Source: Bacteriovoracaceae bacterium UBA1511 (GTDB lineage: Bacteria > Bdellovibrionota > Bacteriovoracia > Bacteriovoracales > Bacteriovoracaceae). Taken from it: DNA of 42,487 nt. The translations under genes and the position numbers were made by a program. This document shows, one piece after another, positions 9,001 to 15,921 of this stretch. The DNA lies in assembly GCA_002323535.1 (NCBI GenBank), contig DCQT01000010.1, positions 1 to 42,487 of the forward strand. Direction: 5' to 3'. Positions within the stretch are counted from its first letter, which is position 1. Each line of letters starts with the position of its first letter. The notes under the pieces are model-generated. The model made no database searches. It saw only the letters and a program-made list of their open reading frames with translations, and was not told the DNA's origin.

Positions 9001-9151
9001 CAGTCGCAAATGGAGGCCCATCATAAAATATGTATGGTTCACCAGATTTAGTTTTTTCTAGCGTTTTTTGAAAAATATCTTGTTTAGACCAAAAATCTAG
9101 AATTTGATGCTCGGTTTTTACAAATGAAAATTCTTGATTGTTTTCTTCCAA
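6038..9151 (-). CDS. ileS: Isoleucyl-tRNA synthetase, eukaryote-like class (IleRS2)
   Basis: Charges tRNA-Ile with isoleucine using ATP. The 1037-aa protein has the class I signatures GLPHHGH (52-57 region, HxGH) and KKMSKR (592-597), the DWxISRNRxWGTPIP block, and an editing domain between them. Two points assign it to the IleRS2/eukaryotic branch rather than the usual bacterial IleRS1: the PPFATGLPHHGH context of the first signature, and the C-terminal EGLAREIINRIQKTRK block without an IleRS1-type C-terminal zinc-cysteine cluster. Length also fits IleRS2. Translation starts at a TTG with AAGGAG 7 bases upstream. A secreted-protein gene overlaps its 3' end, and the divergent FecR-domain gene begins 119 bases upstream. 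IleRS2 enzymes are generally mupirocin-insensitive; that is family knowledge, not shown here. Confidence 0.95.
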   Translation of the reverse strand: MEENNQEFSFVKTEHQILDFWSKQDIFQKTLEKTKSGEPYIFYDGPPFATGLPHHGHLVGSCLKDIVPRYFTMKGKYVDRRFGWDCHGLPIEHEIDKQLEMSASDAVQELGVKKYNDECRGIVQRFTSQWQKTITRIGRWVDFENDYKTMDTSFMESVWWAFKELWDKDLVYQGTRVVPFSTSLGTVLSNFEAGQNYQDVQDPAVTVLFYIPEKDCYIAAWTTTPWTLPSNLGLCVGAEIDYVKLNDSELDKPLIIAKSRIEAYSKKRELETIEEFKGSTLKGLSYNPLFNFFSDLEKDGGFKIYNDDYVTTDNGTGVVHLAPSFGEDDNRVMSEAGVRLELCPINEKGEFNASVQDFAGQYVKDADKNIIKQLKANSRLYEQSVIVHSYPMCPRSDTPLIYRSIPSWYVSVEKIKENLIASNKQVNWVPDHIKTGRFGKWLEGARDWSISRNRVWGTPIPIWINDITGNKICVGSIEELKSLTGIQLDDLHRENVDPLTFSVDGEDGTYRRISEIFDCWFESGSMPYAQIHYPFENKELFEKGFPAQFIAEGLDQTRGWFYTLTVLSTALFDKPAFKNVIVNGIVMAEDGKKMSKRLKNYTPPDDLMENYGADALRLYLITSGLVKAEDQRFADSGVKDMVRRALLPWYNASKFFKTYAKVDSWSAKDHLVESKNITDQWIISNLQTLKKNVSKEMEAYQLYNVVPALFTFIEDLTNWYIRLNRNRFWGEGLDEDKKCAYSTLYTTLLELSQIMAPFAPFLSEFTYRELKDFGQELPESVHLCNYPESKEELSNDSLETAMGRIQQIILLGRQKRNLLNIKVKTPLSRLTVIHRDKELLKDIGQLEEYVKTELNIKNIEYSSNEEQFISLYAKPNSPILGKKLGKEFGQYAGKIKNLTTDQLSELESKGSINIGGKNFSTAEILVFREPKDGTETLSNSWISIDIDPALNENLIKEGLAREIINRIQKTRKDINLNVEDRISLHIAGDKEILEAAESFKDHISSETLCSSFYTTAETQPHKFDIDGKSLFLKIEKS

Positions 9152-9207
9152 AATAGGCTCCTTATTTAGGATTTTTATACAATTTGATGAAGAAATTGCC
9201 TAGATAT

Positions 9208-9254
9208 AAGCCTATCTTGAAGAAAAAAAAACTTGATTAAGATAGGCTTTTTAA
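9208..9254 (+). promoter_or_regulatory. Terminator-like inverted repeat in the leader of the FecR-domain gene
   Basis: AAGCCTATCTT (9208-9218) is an exact 11-base inverted repeat of AAGATAGGCTT (9239-9249), separated by 20 purine-rich bases and followed by T residues. It ends about 17 bases before the ATG at 9271, so it could be a leader attenuator or a protein operator between divergent genes. It is not downstream of any forward gene. Confidence 0.5.
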
Positions 9255-9270
9255 GACCGAAAAGACCCAT

Positions 9271-10692
9271 ATGAGGTTTATCCTAGTTTTAGTCTTTCTA
9301 TCCCTTAAGGTTCAGAGTTTTGCACCTACCTCAAAGGAGATTTATTCATCGAAGTGGAGCTATGTCACAGAGGATGTTTTATCTTTGAAAAAAAGAAATC
9401 CATTGTACTTTAGAGACAAAAATATAAAAGACCAATTAAGCTTTGAAACATGGAATAAGCGCCTTGATGATATTGAAATGGGAGCATTAAACGAAATTTC
9501 TAGAAAAGATTATTTCAATAAAAAGCTTATCGTAGGAGAGATTATAGCCTCTGTTGGTGATGTAAGACTTAATCGAGAGGGAGGTCGAATAGCTGGTAAT
9601 GCTAAATTTATTTACGAGGGTGATATTATTGAAACAAGAATATCTGGGAGTTGCTGGATCGCCTTACTCGACGGAACTTTATTTCGTTTATCTCCAGAGA
9701 CTTCAATTTCAATTTCGGAGGTAATATTTAATGCAAGTTTTTTTCAGTCTTTTGTAAGGGTAAATAAGGGTGAGATTTTTGCAATAAATAGATCAAGAGT
9801 TGGTGAAAATAAAGAAAATGGGAGGTTTTTAGATTTAATCTTTTTGTCTGTTTTGGAGCCTGAGCTGATTGAACAAGCGTTGAGGTATTTTGATGAAACC
9901 TTGTTCTCAACTAAAAAAATTAAATTTCGTGACCTTTTAAATTATCTAAAAATTTACACTAACGATTTTAAGTTTGAGGATTGGAAATTAAAAGCCGGCC
10001 ACATTTTCTACAACGAAAATATGCTTGTAAATATTGAATCAGGCAGTGCTCATATTTTTGTTGATGATTTTGAAAGTTATATTAAGGTAAGCGGTAGCGG
10101 AGATAAAGCCGCAAAGCCTAAATATACAACAGTTGCATATGATGGATTAAGTTCAGACCTGGACTTTGGTAAATGGTATCTATTTAAATCAGGCACTCCC
10201 GAAGAGAATGACTATATGAATGACAAGGAGTTTCCCATCAAAATGGTCACGAGTAATTTATCACCTTTTTATTTTCTTCGGGAAAGATTTATGAATAAGT
10301 ATAGCTATTACATAAACAATTCAGAAATTTTTCCCACGATTAAAAACTTTTCAAATTACAAAGGTGAAAAATTTCAAAAGCGAGTCGATTTCGTTTTAGA
10401 CTATTTTAAAAAATCTGAGACGACCTTTCGAAAAGTCAAAGGAAGCTTTGTTCGTAATAAAGCACAAAAGTTGAAAATAATGGAGTATCAAAAAAGGTAT
10501 CACCGCACGCACTTAAGGTTGATTACGCTAAGAGGTTTAGAGGTTCTCAATCCAGACAAAATTTTTCAAAAAAATAATCTTTTATATTCAGGTTTAATGG
10601 AATATAGGGAAAGAGCAAGTAATGTCATAAACTCTTTACTTAAAGAGGTAATATATAATGAAGAAAAAACCGAATATCTTTCTCGCCAGTAG
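9271..10692 (+). CDS. Secreted FecR-domain protein
   Basis: A 473-aa protein with a signal peptide (residues 1-18, cleavage near QSFA) and one recognisable module at about residues 88-175: GEIIASVGDVRL, then EGDIIETR, then LLDGTLFRLSPETSISI, the FecR/FecR-like beta-domain pattern. Classical FecR is an inner-membrane anti-sigma regulator with an N-terminal cytoplasmic tail; this protein lacks that tail and no sigma factor is nearby, so it is more likely a periplasmic or envelope protein with a FecR-like beta fold. The remaining 300 residues are helical and basic and match nothing I know. The gene overlaps maf by 35 bases and has a hairpin in its leader. A second FecR-domain protein is encoded at 37560-38387. 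Confidence 0.7.
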   Translation: MRFILVLVFLSLKVQSFAPTSKEIYSSKWSYVTEDVLSLKKRNPLYFRDKNIKDQLSFETWNKRLDDIEMGALNEISRKDYFNKKLIVGEIIASVGDVRLNREGGRIAGNAKFIYEGDIIETRISGSCWIALLDGTLFRLSPETSISISEVIFNASFFQSFVRVNKGEIFAINRSRVGENKENGRFLDLIFLSVLEPELIEQALRYFDETLFSTKKIKFRDLLNYLKIYTNDFKFEDWKLKAGHIFYNENMLVNIESGSAHIFVDDFESYIKVSGSGDKAAKPKYTTVAYDGLSSDLDFGKWYLFKSGTPEENDYMNDKEFPIKMVTSNLSPFYFLRERFMNKYSYYINNSEIFPTIKNFSNYKGEKFQKRVDFVLDYFKKSETTFRKVKGSFVRNKAQKLKIMEYQKRYHRTHLRLITLRGLEVLNPDKIFQKNNLLYSGLMEYRERASNVINSLLKEVIYNEEKTEYLSRQ

Positions 10693-11236
10693 TAGCCCTA
10701 GACGCCAGGCAATGTTTAGGTTTTTCAATTTAGATTTTAAACCACTGAAGGTAAGCTTTGATGAAACATTTTTGTCTTCAGTCCCGGAGAGTATCTGCCT
10801 TGAGATATGCCAAAAGAAAATGTCTGCATCGCATGATTTACTCGGAGAAGAGGTAGAAAAATCTATTGTTGTAGTGGCAGATACTCTGGTCTTTTTGAAT
10901 GAACAAATTCTGGGTAAACCAAAAGATAAAGATGAGGCGTTCAAGATGCTTCGATTACTTAGTGGAAAGCAGCACTCAGTAATAACCGCTGTAGGGTATT
11001 CAAATTATGGAGAGATTGAGTTTTTTCATGAGAAAACTTTAGTTAAGTTTGTTGAACTTTCTAGTGAGATGATTGAAAATTATCTAGATAGGAATGATTA
11101 TCATGATAAAGCAGGTTCTTATGCAATTCAGAGTGACCACAATTTTTTTGTTGAAAAAATTGTGGGATCTTACACAAATGTCGTTGGATTCCCGATGGAG
11201 AGCTTCCTTCAAAAATGTAAGGGCATTTCAATTTAA
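10658..11236 (+). CDS. maf: Maf family nucleoside triphosphate pyrophosphatase
   Basis: Maf proteins hydrolyse non-canonical or modified nucleoside triphosphates (dTTP/UTP or 7-methyl-GTP, depending on subgroup) to monophosphates. The 192-aa product has LASSSPRRQAM at residues 8-18, the ADTLVF...LGKPKD catalytic segment around 68-85, and DKAGSYAIQ near residue 149, all family signatures. Length is typical. The start ATG has AAAGAGG upstream and lies inside the preceding FecR-domain gene; the next gene probably starts inside maf in another frame. I cannot assign the substrate subgroup. Overlaps on both sides argue for a three-gene operon. Confidence 0.9.
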   Translation: MKKKPNIFLASSSPRRQAMFRFFNLDFKPLKVSFDETFLSSVPESICLEICQKKMSASHDLLGEEVEKSIVVVADTLVFLNEQILGKPKDKDEAFKMLRLLSGKQHSVITAVGYSNYGEIEFFHEKTLVKFVELSSEMIENYLDRNDYHDKAGSYAIQSDHNFFVEKIVGSYTNVVGFPMESFLQKCKGISI

Positions 11237-11675
11237 ATCATTATTAATACTTTTTTTAATCATATTTGCTAATTCGGTTTTTTCTCTTGAGACAATCGAT
11301 AAGATGAGGAGTGCTAGAAATCAGATTCGTGAGATTTTGGATTTATCTAGTGAGAAGGGGCAAAGCGTCGATGTCATAGAAATAGAAAAGCGCTTTAATG
11401 AAGTGTTAAGTGGGCAGTTGGAATTTTGCAAAAGGAGTGTTGCAGAGATTAATGAGTACTTTATTAAGGAGTCAACAGGGGAGATCGATGCTCAGAAAAT
11501 AAAGAACAGTTGTATTTTATCAATTCGAAGGTGGCACATTAATACGGAAACAAATTTATTTAAGCTCAAAAGAATTGATTTAAAAAGCAGATTAGAAAAA
11601 AGCTTGAAGCGATTAAAAGCAATTGAGCAAGAGAGGTTGGAGTTTATTATAAACTCTTATAAGAATTTAATTTAA
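11178..11675 (+). CDS. Small secreted helical protein, function unknown
   Basis: Not recognised. The frame is open from 11094, but most of that overlaps maf; the ATG at 11178 gives 165 residues with a long basic N-region, a hydrophobic stretch (about residues 20-33) and probable cleavage after VFS. The mature part is strongly helical, with Lys/Arg/Glu-rich segments and two cysteines (in LEFCKRS and NSCILS). The start is uncertain: no ideal ribosome binding site is visible, and coupling to maf termination is likely. It is the third gene of the FecR-maf group and converges on a small reverse gene whose stop overlaps its own. Confidence 0.55.
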   Translation: MSLDSRWRASFKNVRAFQFKSLLILFLIIFANSVFSLETIDKMRSARNQIREILDLSSEKGQSVDVIEIEKRFNEVLSGQLEFCKRSVAEINEYFIKESTGEIDAQKIKNSCILSIRRWHINTETNLFKLKRIDLKSRLEKSLKRLKAIEQERLEFIINSYKNLI

Positions 11676-11884
11676 TTATCTATGCTCAGATTATTAAATT
11701 CAATTGAGTCTCTTTTTTGAACTTTTTCCACTCTAAGGCTTTTAACTTTAAAAAGTGTTTTTTTTAAAGAAGTTGATGGCCTGATTGAAGTTCTTCTTAA
11801 GACGCTCGATTTATGGTTTTTGGTGCTAATTGATCCCTGAAATTTTGATATTTCATCTGTTGCTGTTTCTTTAGATGTGTTCAT
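11672..11884 (-). CDS. Small basic protein, function unknown
   Basis: A 70-residue product starting at the ATG at 11884, which has GCAGGAG 7 bases upstream, a better choice than the upstream start at 11929. The sequence is Ser/Thr/Lys/Arg-rich, with no signal peptide, membrane segment or cysteine, so it is probably cytoplasmic and partly disordered. It overlaps the convergent gene by four bases. The good ribosome binding site is the main evidence that it is real. Confidence 0.5.
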   Translation of the reverse strand: MNTSKETATDEISKFQGSISTKNHKSSVLRRTSIRPSTSLKKTLFKVKSLRVEKVQKRDSIEFNNLSIDN

Positions 11885-12176
11885 AATGACTCCTGCTTTT
11901 TTATAAATAGTTAAGAATAGAAGAATCAACCAATTCTTTCTTCTCCTTTAACTTAATTTATGATCAGGAGTAGAAAGTGGCTTCAACTATTTGATTTTAC
12001 GTTAATCAATATTCCTCCACTTCGTAGGTTTTAAGAGTATATTTTACGACTAGTTTTTAAGCAATAGGCAGGAAAAAATATCTGCACTGATAGCTCGGTA
12101 AGGGATTGTAAATAGTCGAAAACTGATGCAATCTTAAAATATAAGATAGTAAATAAATATTATTTGGAGATTTAAC
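11885..12176. other. Longest intergenic stretch; no gene seen
   Basis: Between two divergent genes. I see no open frame with a convincing start longer than about 10 codons and no recognisable riboswitch or tRNA. It holds the upstream region of the TRAP operon, including the candidate promoter at 12116-12145, and on the reverse strand the leader of the small basic gene. Confidence 0.6.
12116..12145 (+). promoter_or_regulatory. Possible promoter of the TRAP transporter operon
   Basis: TCGAAA (12116-12121) and TATAAG (12140-12145) with an 18-base spacer, 31 bases before the TatT start. The boxes match the sigma70 consensus at four and five of six positions. Confidence 0.35.
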
Positions 12177-13136
12177 ATGTGGAAGTTTTTAATATTGTCC
12201 TCTATTTCTTTATTTTTGATTTCAGGATGCTCTTCTCTGGTCCAAAAAATAGCAGTTGGAGAAACTTCTAACTTACTTCTTAATGCCTCTGATGAGCTGT
12301 GGTACGAAACAGATCTTGACTTCGTAGAGCAAGGGACTCCAGGGCTTATTAAGTTGATCGAGGGGTTACACTTTATTGAGCCTCGAAATAAAAATTTATT
12401 ATCAAGCCTTGCGAAGGCTTATGCTGGGTTTGGATTCCTAAAGTTTGAAACAGATTTAATACGTTACCAGCTGCTTGATGAAGAAAATGAGGCTCTTAAA
12501 AGTAAACTTGAGGCTAATTATACAAAAGCAGTATCTTACGGGTTCAGGTTTTTGGAGGAGAGTGGTGTATCTCCAAGCGAATTATTTTCAAATGCATCCA
12601 ACCCCAAGAAGTTAAAAGATTTTCTTGATCGACTTCCCGTCAATAAATCAACTCTTGAAGGAGTGTTTTTTACAGGACAGTCTCTAGGAAGCCTTATCAT
12701 TTTAAATAGGGATGACCTTAGAATGATTGCTCAGCGATCAATTGCTAGTGCTATGTTTGAGTGGGTTTGTCAGCACGATCCTTCGTTTAATGAGGGGAGC
12801 TGTTATATTTTTAAAGCGATGAACCTATCTCTTACACCTGTGATGTTGGGGGGGGATCCGGATAAAGGTAAGGCTCTTTTTAAAGAGGGAATTGAGAAGT
12901 TTCCAGATAATTGGATCATGAGAACAGCAATGCTGCGTTACCATTCTATTCCTCAAGAGGATGAGGATGAATTTTTGGAACAAAAAACCTTTTTTGTTCG
13001 TGAAAAAAAGACATACAATGATAGCCTAATCTATAAACCAGGAGTAATTTCTAATAAGAATAAGAATGGTCTTTTTCAAGGACTGGCACTTAAGAGGTTT
13101 GAGATTATAGAGTCAGTGGAGTCAGAACTTTTTTAA
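12177..13136 (+). CDS. TRAP transporter TatT-component lipoprotein
   Basis: A 319-aa lipoprotein with a lipobox ending in C18 (LISGC). Its helical-repeat body (EQGTPGLIKLIEGLHFIEPRNKNLLSSLAKAYAGF) matches the TatT family first studied in Treponema pallidum (Tp0956), a trimeric TPR-like periplasmic lipoprotein that binds the TRAP substrate-binding protein (TatP) and is thought to pass hydrophobic ligands. Supporting this, the next three genes are DctP, DctQ and DctM homologues in operon order. A good TTTGGAG ribosome binding site precedes the ATG. The family assignment rests on motif style and context; an alignment was not run. Confidence 0.85.
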   Translation: MWKFLILSSISLFLISGCSSLVQKIAVGETSNLLLNASDELWYETDLDFVEQGTPGLIKLIEGLHFIEPRNKNLLSSLAKAYAGFGFLKFETDLIRYQLLDEENEALKSKLEANYTKAVSYGFRFLEESGVSPSELFSNASNPKKLKDFLDRLPVNKSTLEGVFFTGQSLGSLIILNRDDLRMIAQRSIASAMFEWVCQHDPSFNEGSCYIFKAMNLSLTPVMLGGDPDKGKALFKEGIEKFPDNWIMRTAMLRYHSIPQEDEDEFLEQKTFFVREKKTYNDSLIYKPGVISNKNKNGLFQGLALKRFEIIESVESELF

Positions 13137-13155
13137 ATTTAAGTTGGGGAATCTT

Positions 13156-14142
13156 ATGAGAAAAAATATATATATTTGCTTAGTAGCTTTTCTTTTTTCA
13201 ACAAGTGCTTTTTCAGTAAAGTTAAAATTTGCTGTTTTGGCCCCGAAGCAAACAAGTTGGGGGAAAGCATTAGTAAAAATGTCCAAGGAAATTAAGAAAG
13301 CAACGGATGGAAAAGTAAAATTTAAAATATACTATGGTGGAGTGAAGGGTGATGAGCCTGTTGTTAGAAGATTAATTAATGCAAAAATGCTTGATGGTGG
13401 AATATTCACTGGTAAAACTCTAGGTGAAATTAATGGTGATGTTAGAGTAATGGAGCTTCCATTCACATACTTCGGTGATAATAAAAGTGCTTTGGAAGAT
13501 TTAGGTAGTCTACAAGCCTATTTTAATAAAGGTTTCAGAAAACAAAAGTTTGAGAACCTTGGCTTTTTTGAATTAGGTAGTGTTTATTTTGTGTCTCAAA
13601 AAAAGACAGAGAGTTTAGATAGCCTAAAGGGATTAAAAATCTGGTCTTGGCCAGGTGATAACCTTGTTGATGCAATGATTAAGGAGATGAATCTAATTAG
13701 TGTACCAGCACCATTAACTGATGTTCTTTCATCGTTATCGACTGGCATTATCGAGGCTGCGTATGCTCCTCCTTTAGGAATTCTCGCTTTGCAGTGGAAT
13801 ACTAAAGTAAAATACTTGGTTGAGTTCCCTATAAGTTATTCAATTGGCGCTTTCTTAGTTCACGAATCTTCGTGGAACAAAATTCCTAAACAGTTTAGAG
13901 GTAAGGTAAAAGAAATTGTTACTAAGTACGTTGATCAAATTAATAAAGCTAACAAGAGCGACAATAAAATTGCCCTTGAGGAAATGAAAAAGTCTGGTGT
14001 GGAGTTTCTTCAATTCTCGAAGGACGATATTCAAAAAGGTAATTCTCTTAGAAAAAAGATTATTGATCGTTTGCTTGGCGAGGGAACTTTATTTTCAAAA
14101 AATGCTCTCACTAAGCTAGAGACAGAAATAAAGAAAAACTAA
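13156..14142 (+). CDS. dctP: TRAP transporter substrate-binding protein (DctP/TatP-like)
   Basis: Periplasmic binding subunit of a TRAP transporter, which delivers its ligand to the Q/M membrane subunits for sodium- or proton-driven import. The ATG at 13156 with TTGGGG upstream gives 328 residues starting with a signal peptide (cleavage near SAFS). Family features include the mixed alpha/beta lobes, GGVKGDEPVVRRL near 61-73, FTGKTLGEI and SLKGLKIWSWPGD near 156-168. The KIR arginine that clamps ligand carboxylates in classical DctP/SiaP is replaced by W163, as expected for ligands other than simple carboxylates. The stop overlaps the next start by one base. Confidence 0.92.
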   Translation: MRKNIYICLVAFLFSTSAFSVKLKFAVLAPKQTSWGKALVKMSKEIKKATDGKVKFKIYYGGVKGDEPVVRRLINAKMLDGGIFTGKTLGEINGDVRVMELPFTYFGDNKSALEDLGSLQAYFNKGFRKQKFENLGFFELGSVYFVSQKKTESLDSLKGLKIWSWPGDNLVDAMIKEMNLISVPAPLTDVLSSLSTGIIEAAYAPPLGILALQWNTKVKYLVEFPISYSIGAFLVHESSWNKIPKQFRGKVKEIVTKYVDQINKANKSDNKIALEEMKKSGVEFLQFSKDDIQKGNSLRKKIIDRLLGEGTLFSKNALTKLETEIKKN

Positions 14143-14642
14143 TGCAAAAAATAGTTAGATCTTTAGATAGAGCACTAGAAAGCCTTTCAAAAAAAGCCTT
14201 GGTTGTTTGTGTTGTAACAATGCTTTTTTTTAGTGTTTTGAATATTTTTTTACGGTGGTTTAACCAAACTCTTTTTTGGGTCGAGCCACTTGTTAGGCAT
14301 CTTGTTTTTCTTTCAGCATTTCTGGGTGGCTCCCTGGCCACTGGAAGTAAATCTCACATTGGTATTGATATTCTTCATCGATGGCTTGATGGTAAAGATG
14401 ATTCATCACTTGCAAAGGTGATTTTTTATCTAACAAGTTTAGTGTCTATTCTTACATGCTTGTGGCTGGTCTATGCTGGTTACGAGTTTATGAAAGTTGA
14501 GCTTGAGTTTGGTCGAGATGTGTTTTGGGGAATACACAGTGGCTTTTTAGTTGGAATAATACCATTTGGTTTCCTCCTCATTGCTCTTCGTTTTATTTTT
14601 TTAATATTTCTAGTAAATGAAAAACAGGTAAGTAGCCAGTAA
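14142..14642 (+). CDS. dctQ: TRAP transporter small membrane subunit DctQ
   Basis: A 166-aa inner-membrane protein with four hydrophobic helices (about residues 17-37, 46-63, 85-108 and 125-153), the normal topology and size of DctQ. The WVEPLVRHLVFLSAFLGG segment and GSKSHIGIDIL are typical of the family. DctQ forms a complex with DctM and supports transport without carrying substrate itself. The start codon overlaps the DctP stop in TAATG, a strong sign of translational coupling. Confidence 0.92.
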   Translation: MQKIVRSLDRALESLSKKALVVCVVTMLFFSVLNIFLRWFNQTLFWVEPLVRHLVFLSAFLGGSLATGSKSHIGIDILHRWLDGKDDSSLAKVIFYLTSLVSILTCLWLVYAGYEFMKVELEFGRDVFWGIHSGFLVGIIPFGFLLIALRFIFLIFLVNEKQVSSQ

Positions 14643-14652
14643 AGGGATCTTC

Positions 14653-15912
14653 ATGGGAATTGCTGCCTCATTAGGTATACTTGTTAGTGCTATTATAGGT
14701 ACTCCACTATTTGTTATCATGGCGCTTGCCGCTTTGGTTGCTTTTCACTTTTCAGGAGAGCCTGCGACGGCCGTGGCTATAGAGGCCTATAGAATTGCGG
14801 ATGCACCGACACTATTAACTATTCCATTATTTACTTTCGCTGGTTACATGATGGCAGAAAGTAATTCCCCAAAGAGACTACTACGGTTTGCTGAGTCAAT
14901 GTTTTGTTGGTTGCCAGTTGGTGTTGCCGTAGTGAGTTTAATTGTCTGTGCCTTTTTTACAGCATTTACTGGAGCAAGTGGAGTCACTATTATCGCTCTC
15001 GGAGGCCTTCTTTTCCCAATACTTAAAAATGATAATTATTCTGAAGAGTTCAGCCTTGGCTTAATTACTACATCTGGCAGTCTGGGATTGTTATTTCCTC
15101 CCTCTCTTCCAATTATTCTTTACGGATTAGTCGGTAAGGTTGATATTGATACACTTTTTAAAGCTGGCATTGTTCCTGGAATATTGTTGATTGTTATATT
15201 ATCCCTTTGGGCAGCTAAAAATGCAGATTTTAAAGCTTATAAGAAGAAAAAGTTCTCTTTAAATGAGTTCATAAAAAGTTTTAAGGAGTCTTACCTAGAG
15301 TTGATTATGCCCGTGGGAGTTCTTGTTGGTATTTATGGTGGATTTGTGACCCCCTCTGAAGCTTCCGCTTTAACAGCATTTTATATTTTTATTATCGAGT
15401 TTTTTATTTACAAAGATTTATCTCTTAAAAGAGACTTGTCTCGAATAATCACTGAGTCTATGACTTTAGTTGGCGCAATTCTTCTTATTTTATGTTGTGC
15501 TCTTGGAATAACTAACTGGTTAGTCGACGAAGAAGTACCAATGCAAATTTTTGAACTAATGAGACAATATTTAGATAATAAATATTCCTTTTTAATATTT
15601 CTGAATATTTTCTTACTAATAGTTGGCTGTATGATGGATATTTTTAGCGCAATTATGGTAGTGGTTCCATTGATCATACCCATTGCTAGTGAGTTTGGTG
15701 TCCACCCTGTGCATCTTGCGATTATTTTTCTAACAAATTTGGAAATTGGCTATATCACTCCTCCTGTGGGAATCAACCTATTTATCTCTAGCTCACGTTT
15801 TAACAAGCCTGTCACTTATTTGTATAAAGCAACTTTGCCGTATTTATTTTTATTGTTAATTGCCTTAATTCTAATTACATATATTCCACAGCTCTCATTA
15901 TTTTGGATATAA
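14653..15912 (+). CDS. dctM: TRAP transporter large permease DctM
   Basis: A 419-aa integral membrane protein, the normal size for the ion-coupled large subunit, with about 11-12 hydrophobic segments. Typical motifs include the TAFTGASGVTIIALGGLLFPIL repeat region near residues 100-122, GLLFPPSLPIILYG, and the C-terminal TNLEIGYITPPVGINLFI. It completes a TatT-P-Q-M unit. An AAAGGGA ribosome binding site lies before the ATG, ten bases after DctQ. The next gene starts only nine bases downstream and may share the transcript. Confidence 0.94.
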   Translation: MGIAASLGILVSAIIGTPLFVIMALAALVAFHFSGEPATAVAIEAYRIADAPTLLTIPLFTFAGYMMAESNSPKRLLRFAESMFCWLPVGVAVVSLIVCAFFTAFTGASGVTIIALGGLLFPILKNDNYSEEFSLGLITTSGSLGLLFPPSLPIILYGLVGKVDIDTLFKAGIVPGILLIVILSLWAAKNADFKAYKKKKFSLNEFIKSFKESYLELIMPVGVLVGIYGGFVTPSEASALTAFYIFIIEFFIYKDLSLKRDLSRIITESMTLVGAILLILCCALGITNWLVDEEVPMQIFELMRQYLDNKYSFLIFLNIFLLIVGCMMDIFSAIMVVVPLIIPIASEFGVHPVHLAIIFLTNLEIGYITPPVGINLFISSSRFNKPVTYLYKATLPYLFLLLIALILITYIPQLSLFWI

Positions 15913-15921
15913 TATCATTGC

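Noticed and set aside
12000..12025. GGAGGAATATTG on the reverse strand, identical to the tsaD start region
   Set aside because: The reading frame after this TTG stops after eight codons; probably chance or a decayed start.
11885..12176. Possible c-di-GMP (GEMM) or other riboswitch upstream of the TRAP operon
   Set aside because: A CGGTAAGGG run and a short stem drew attention, but the conserved GEMM core is absent and the pairing is weak.
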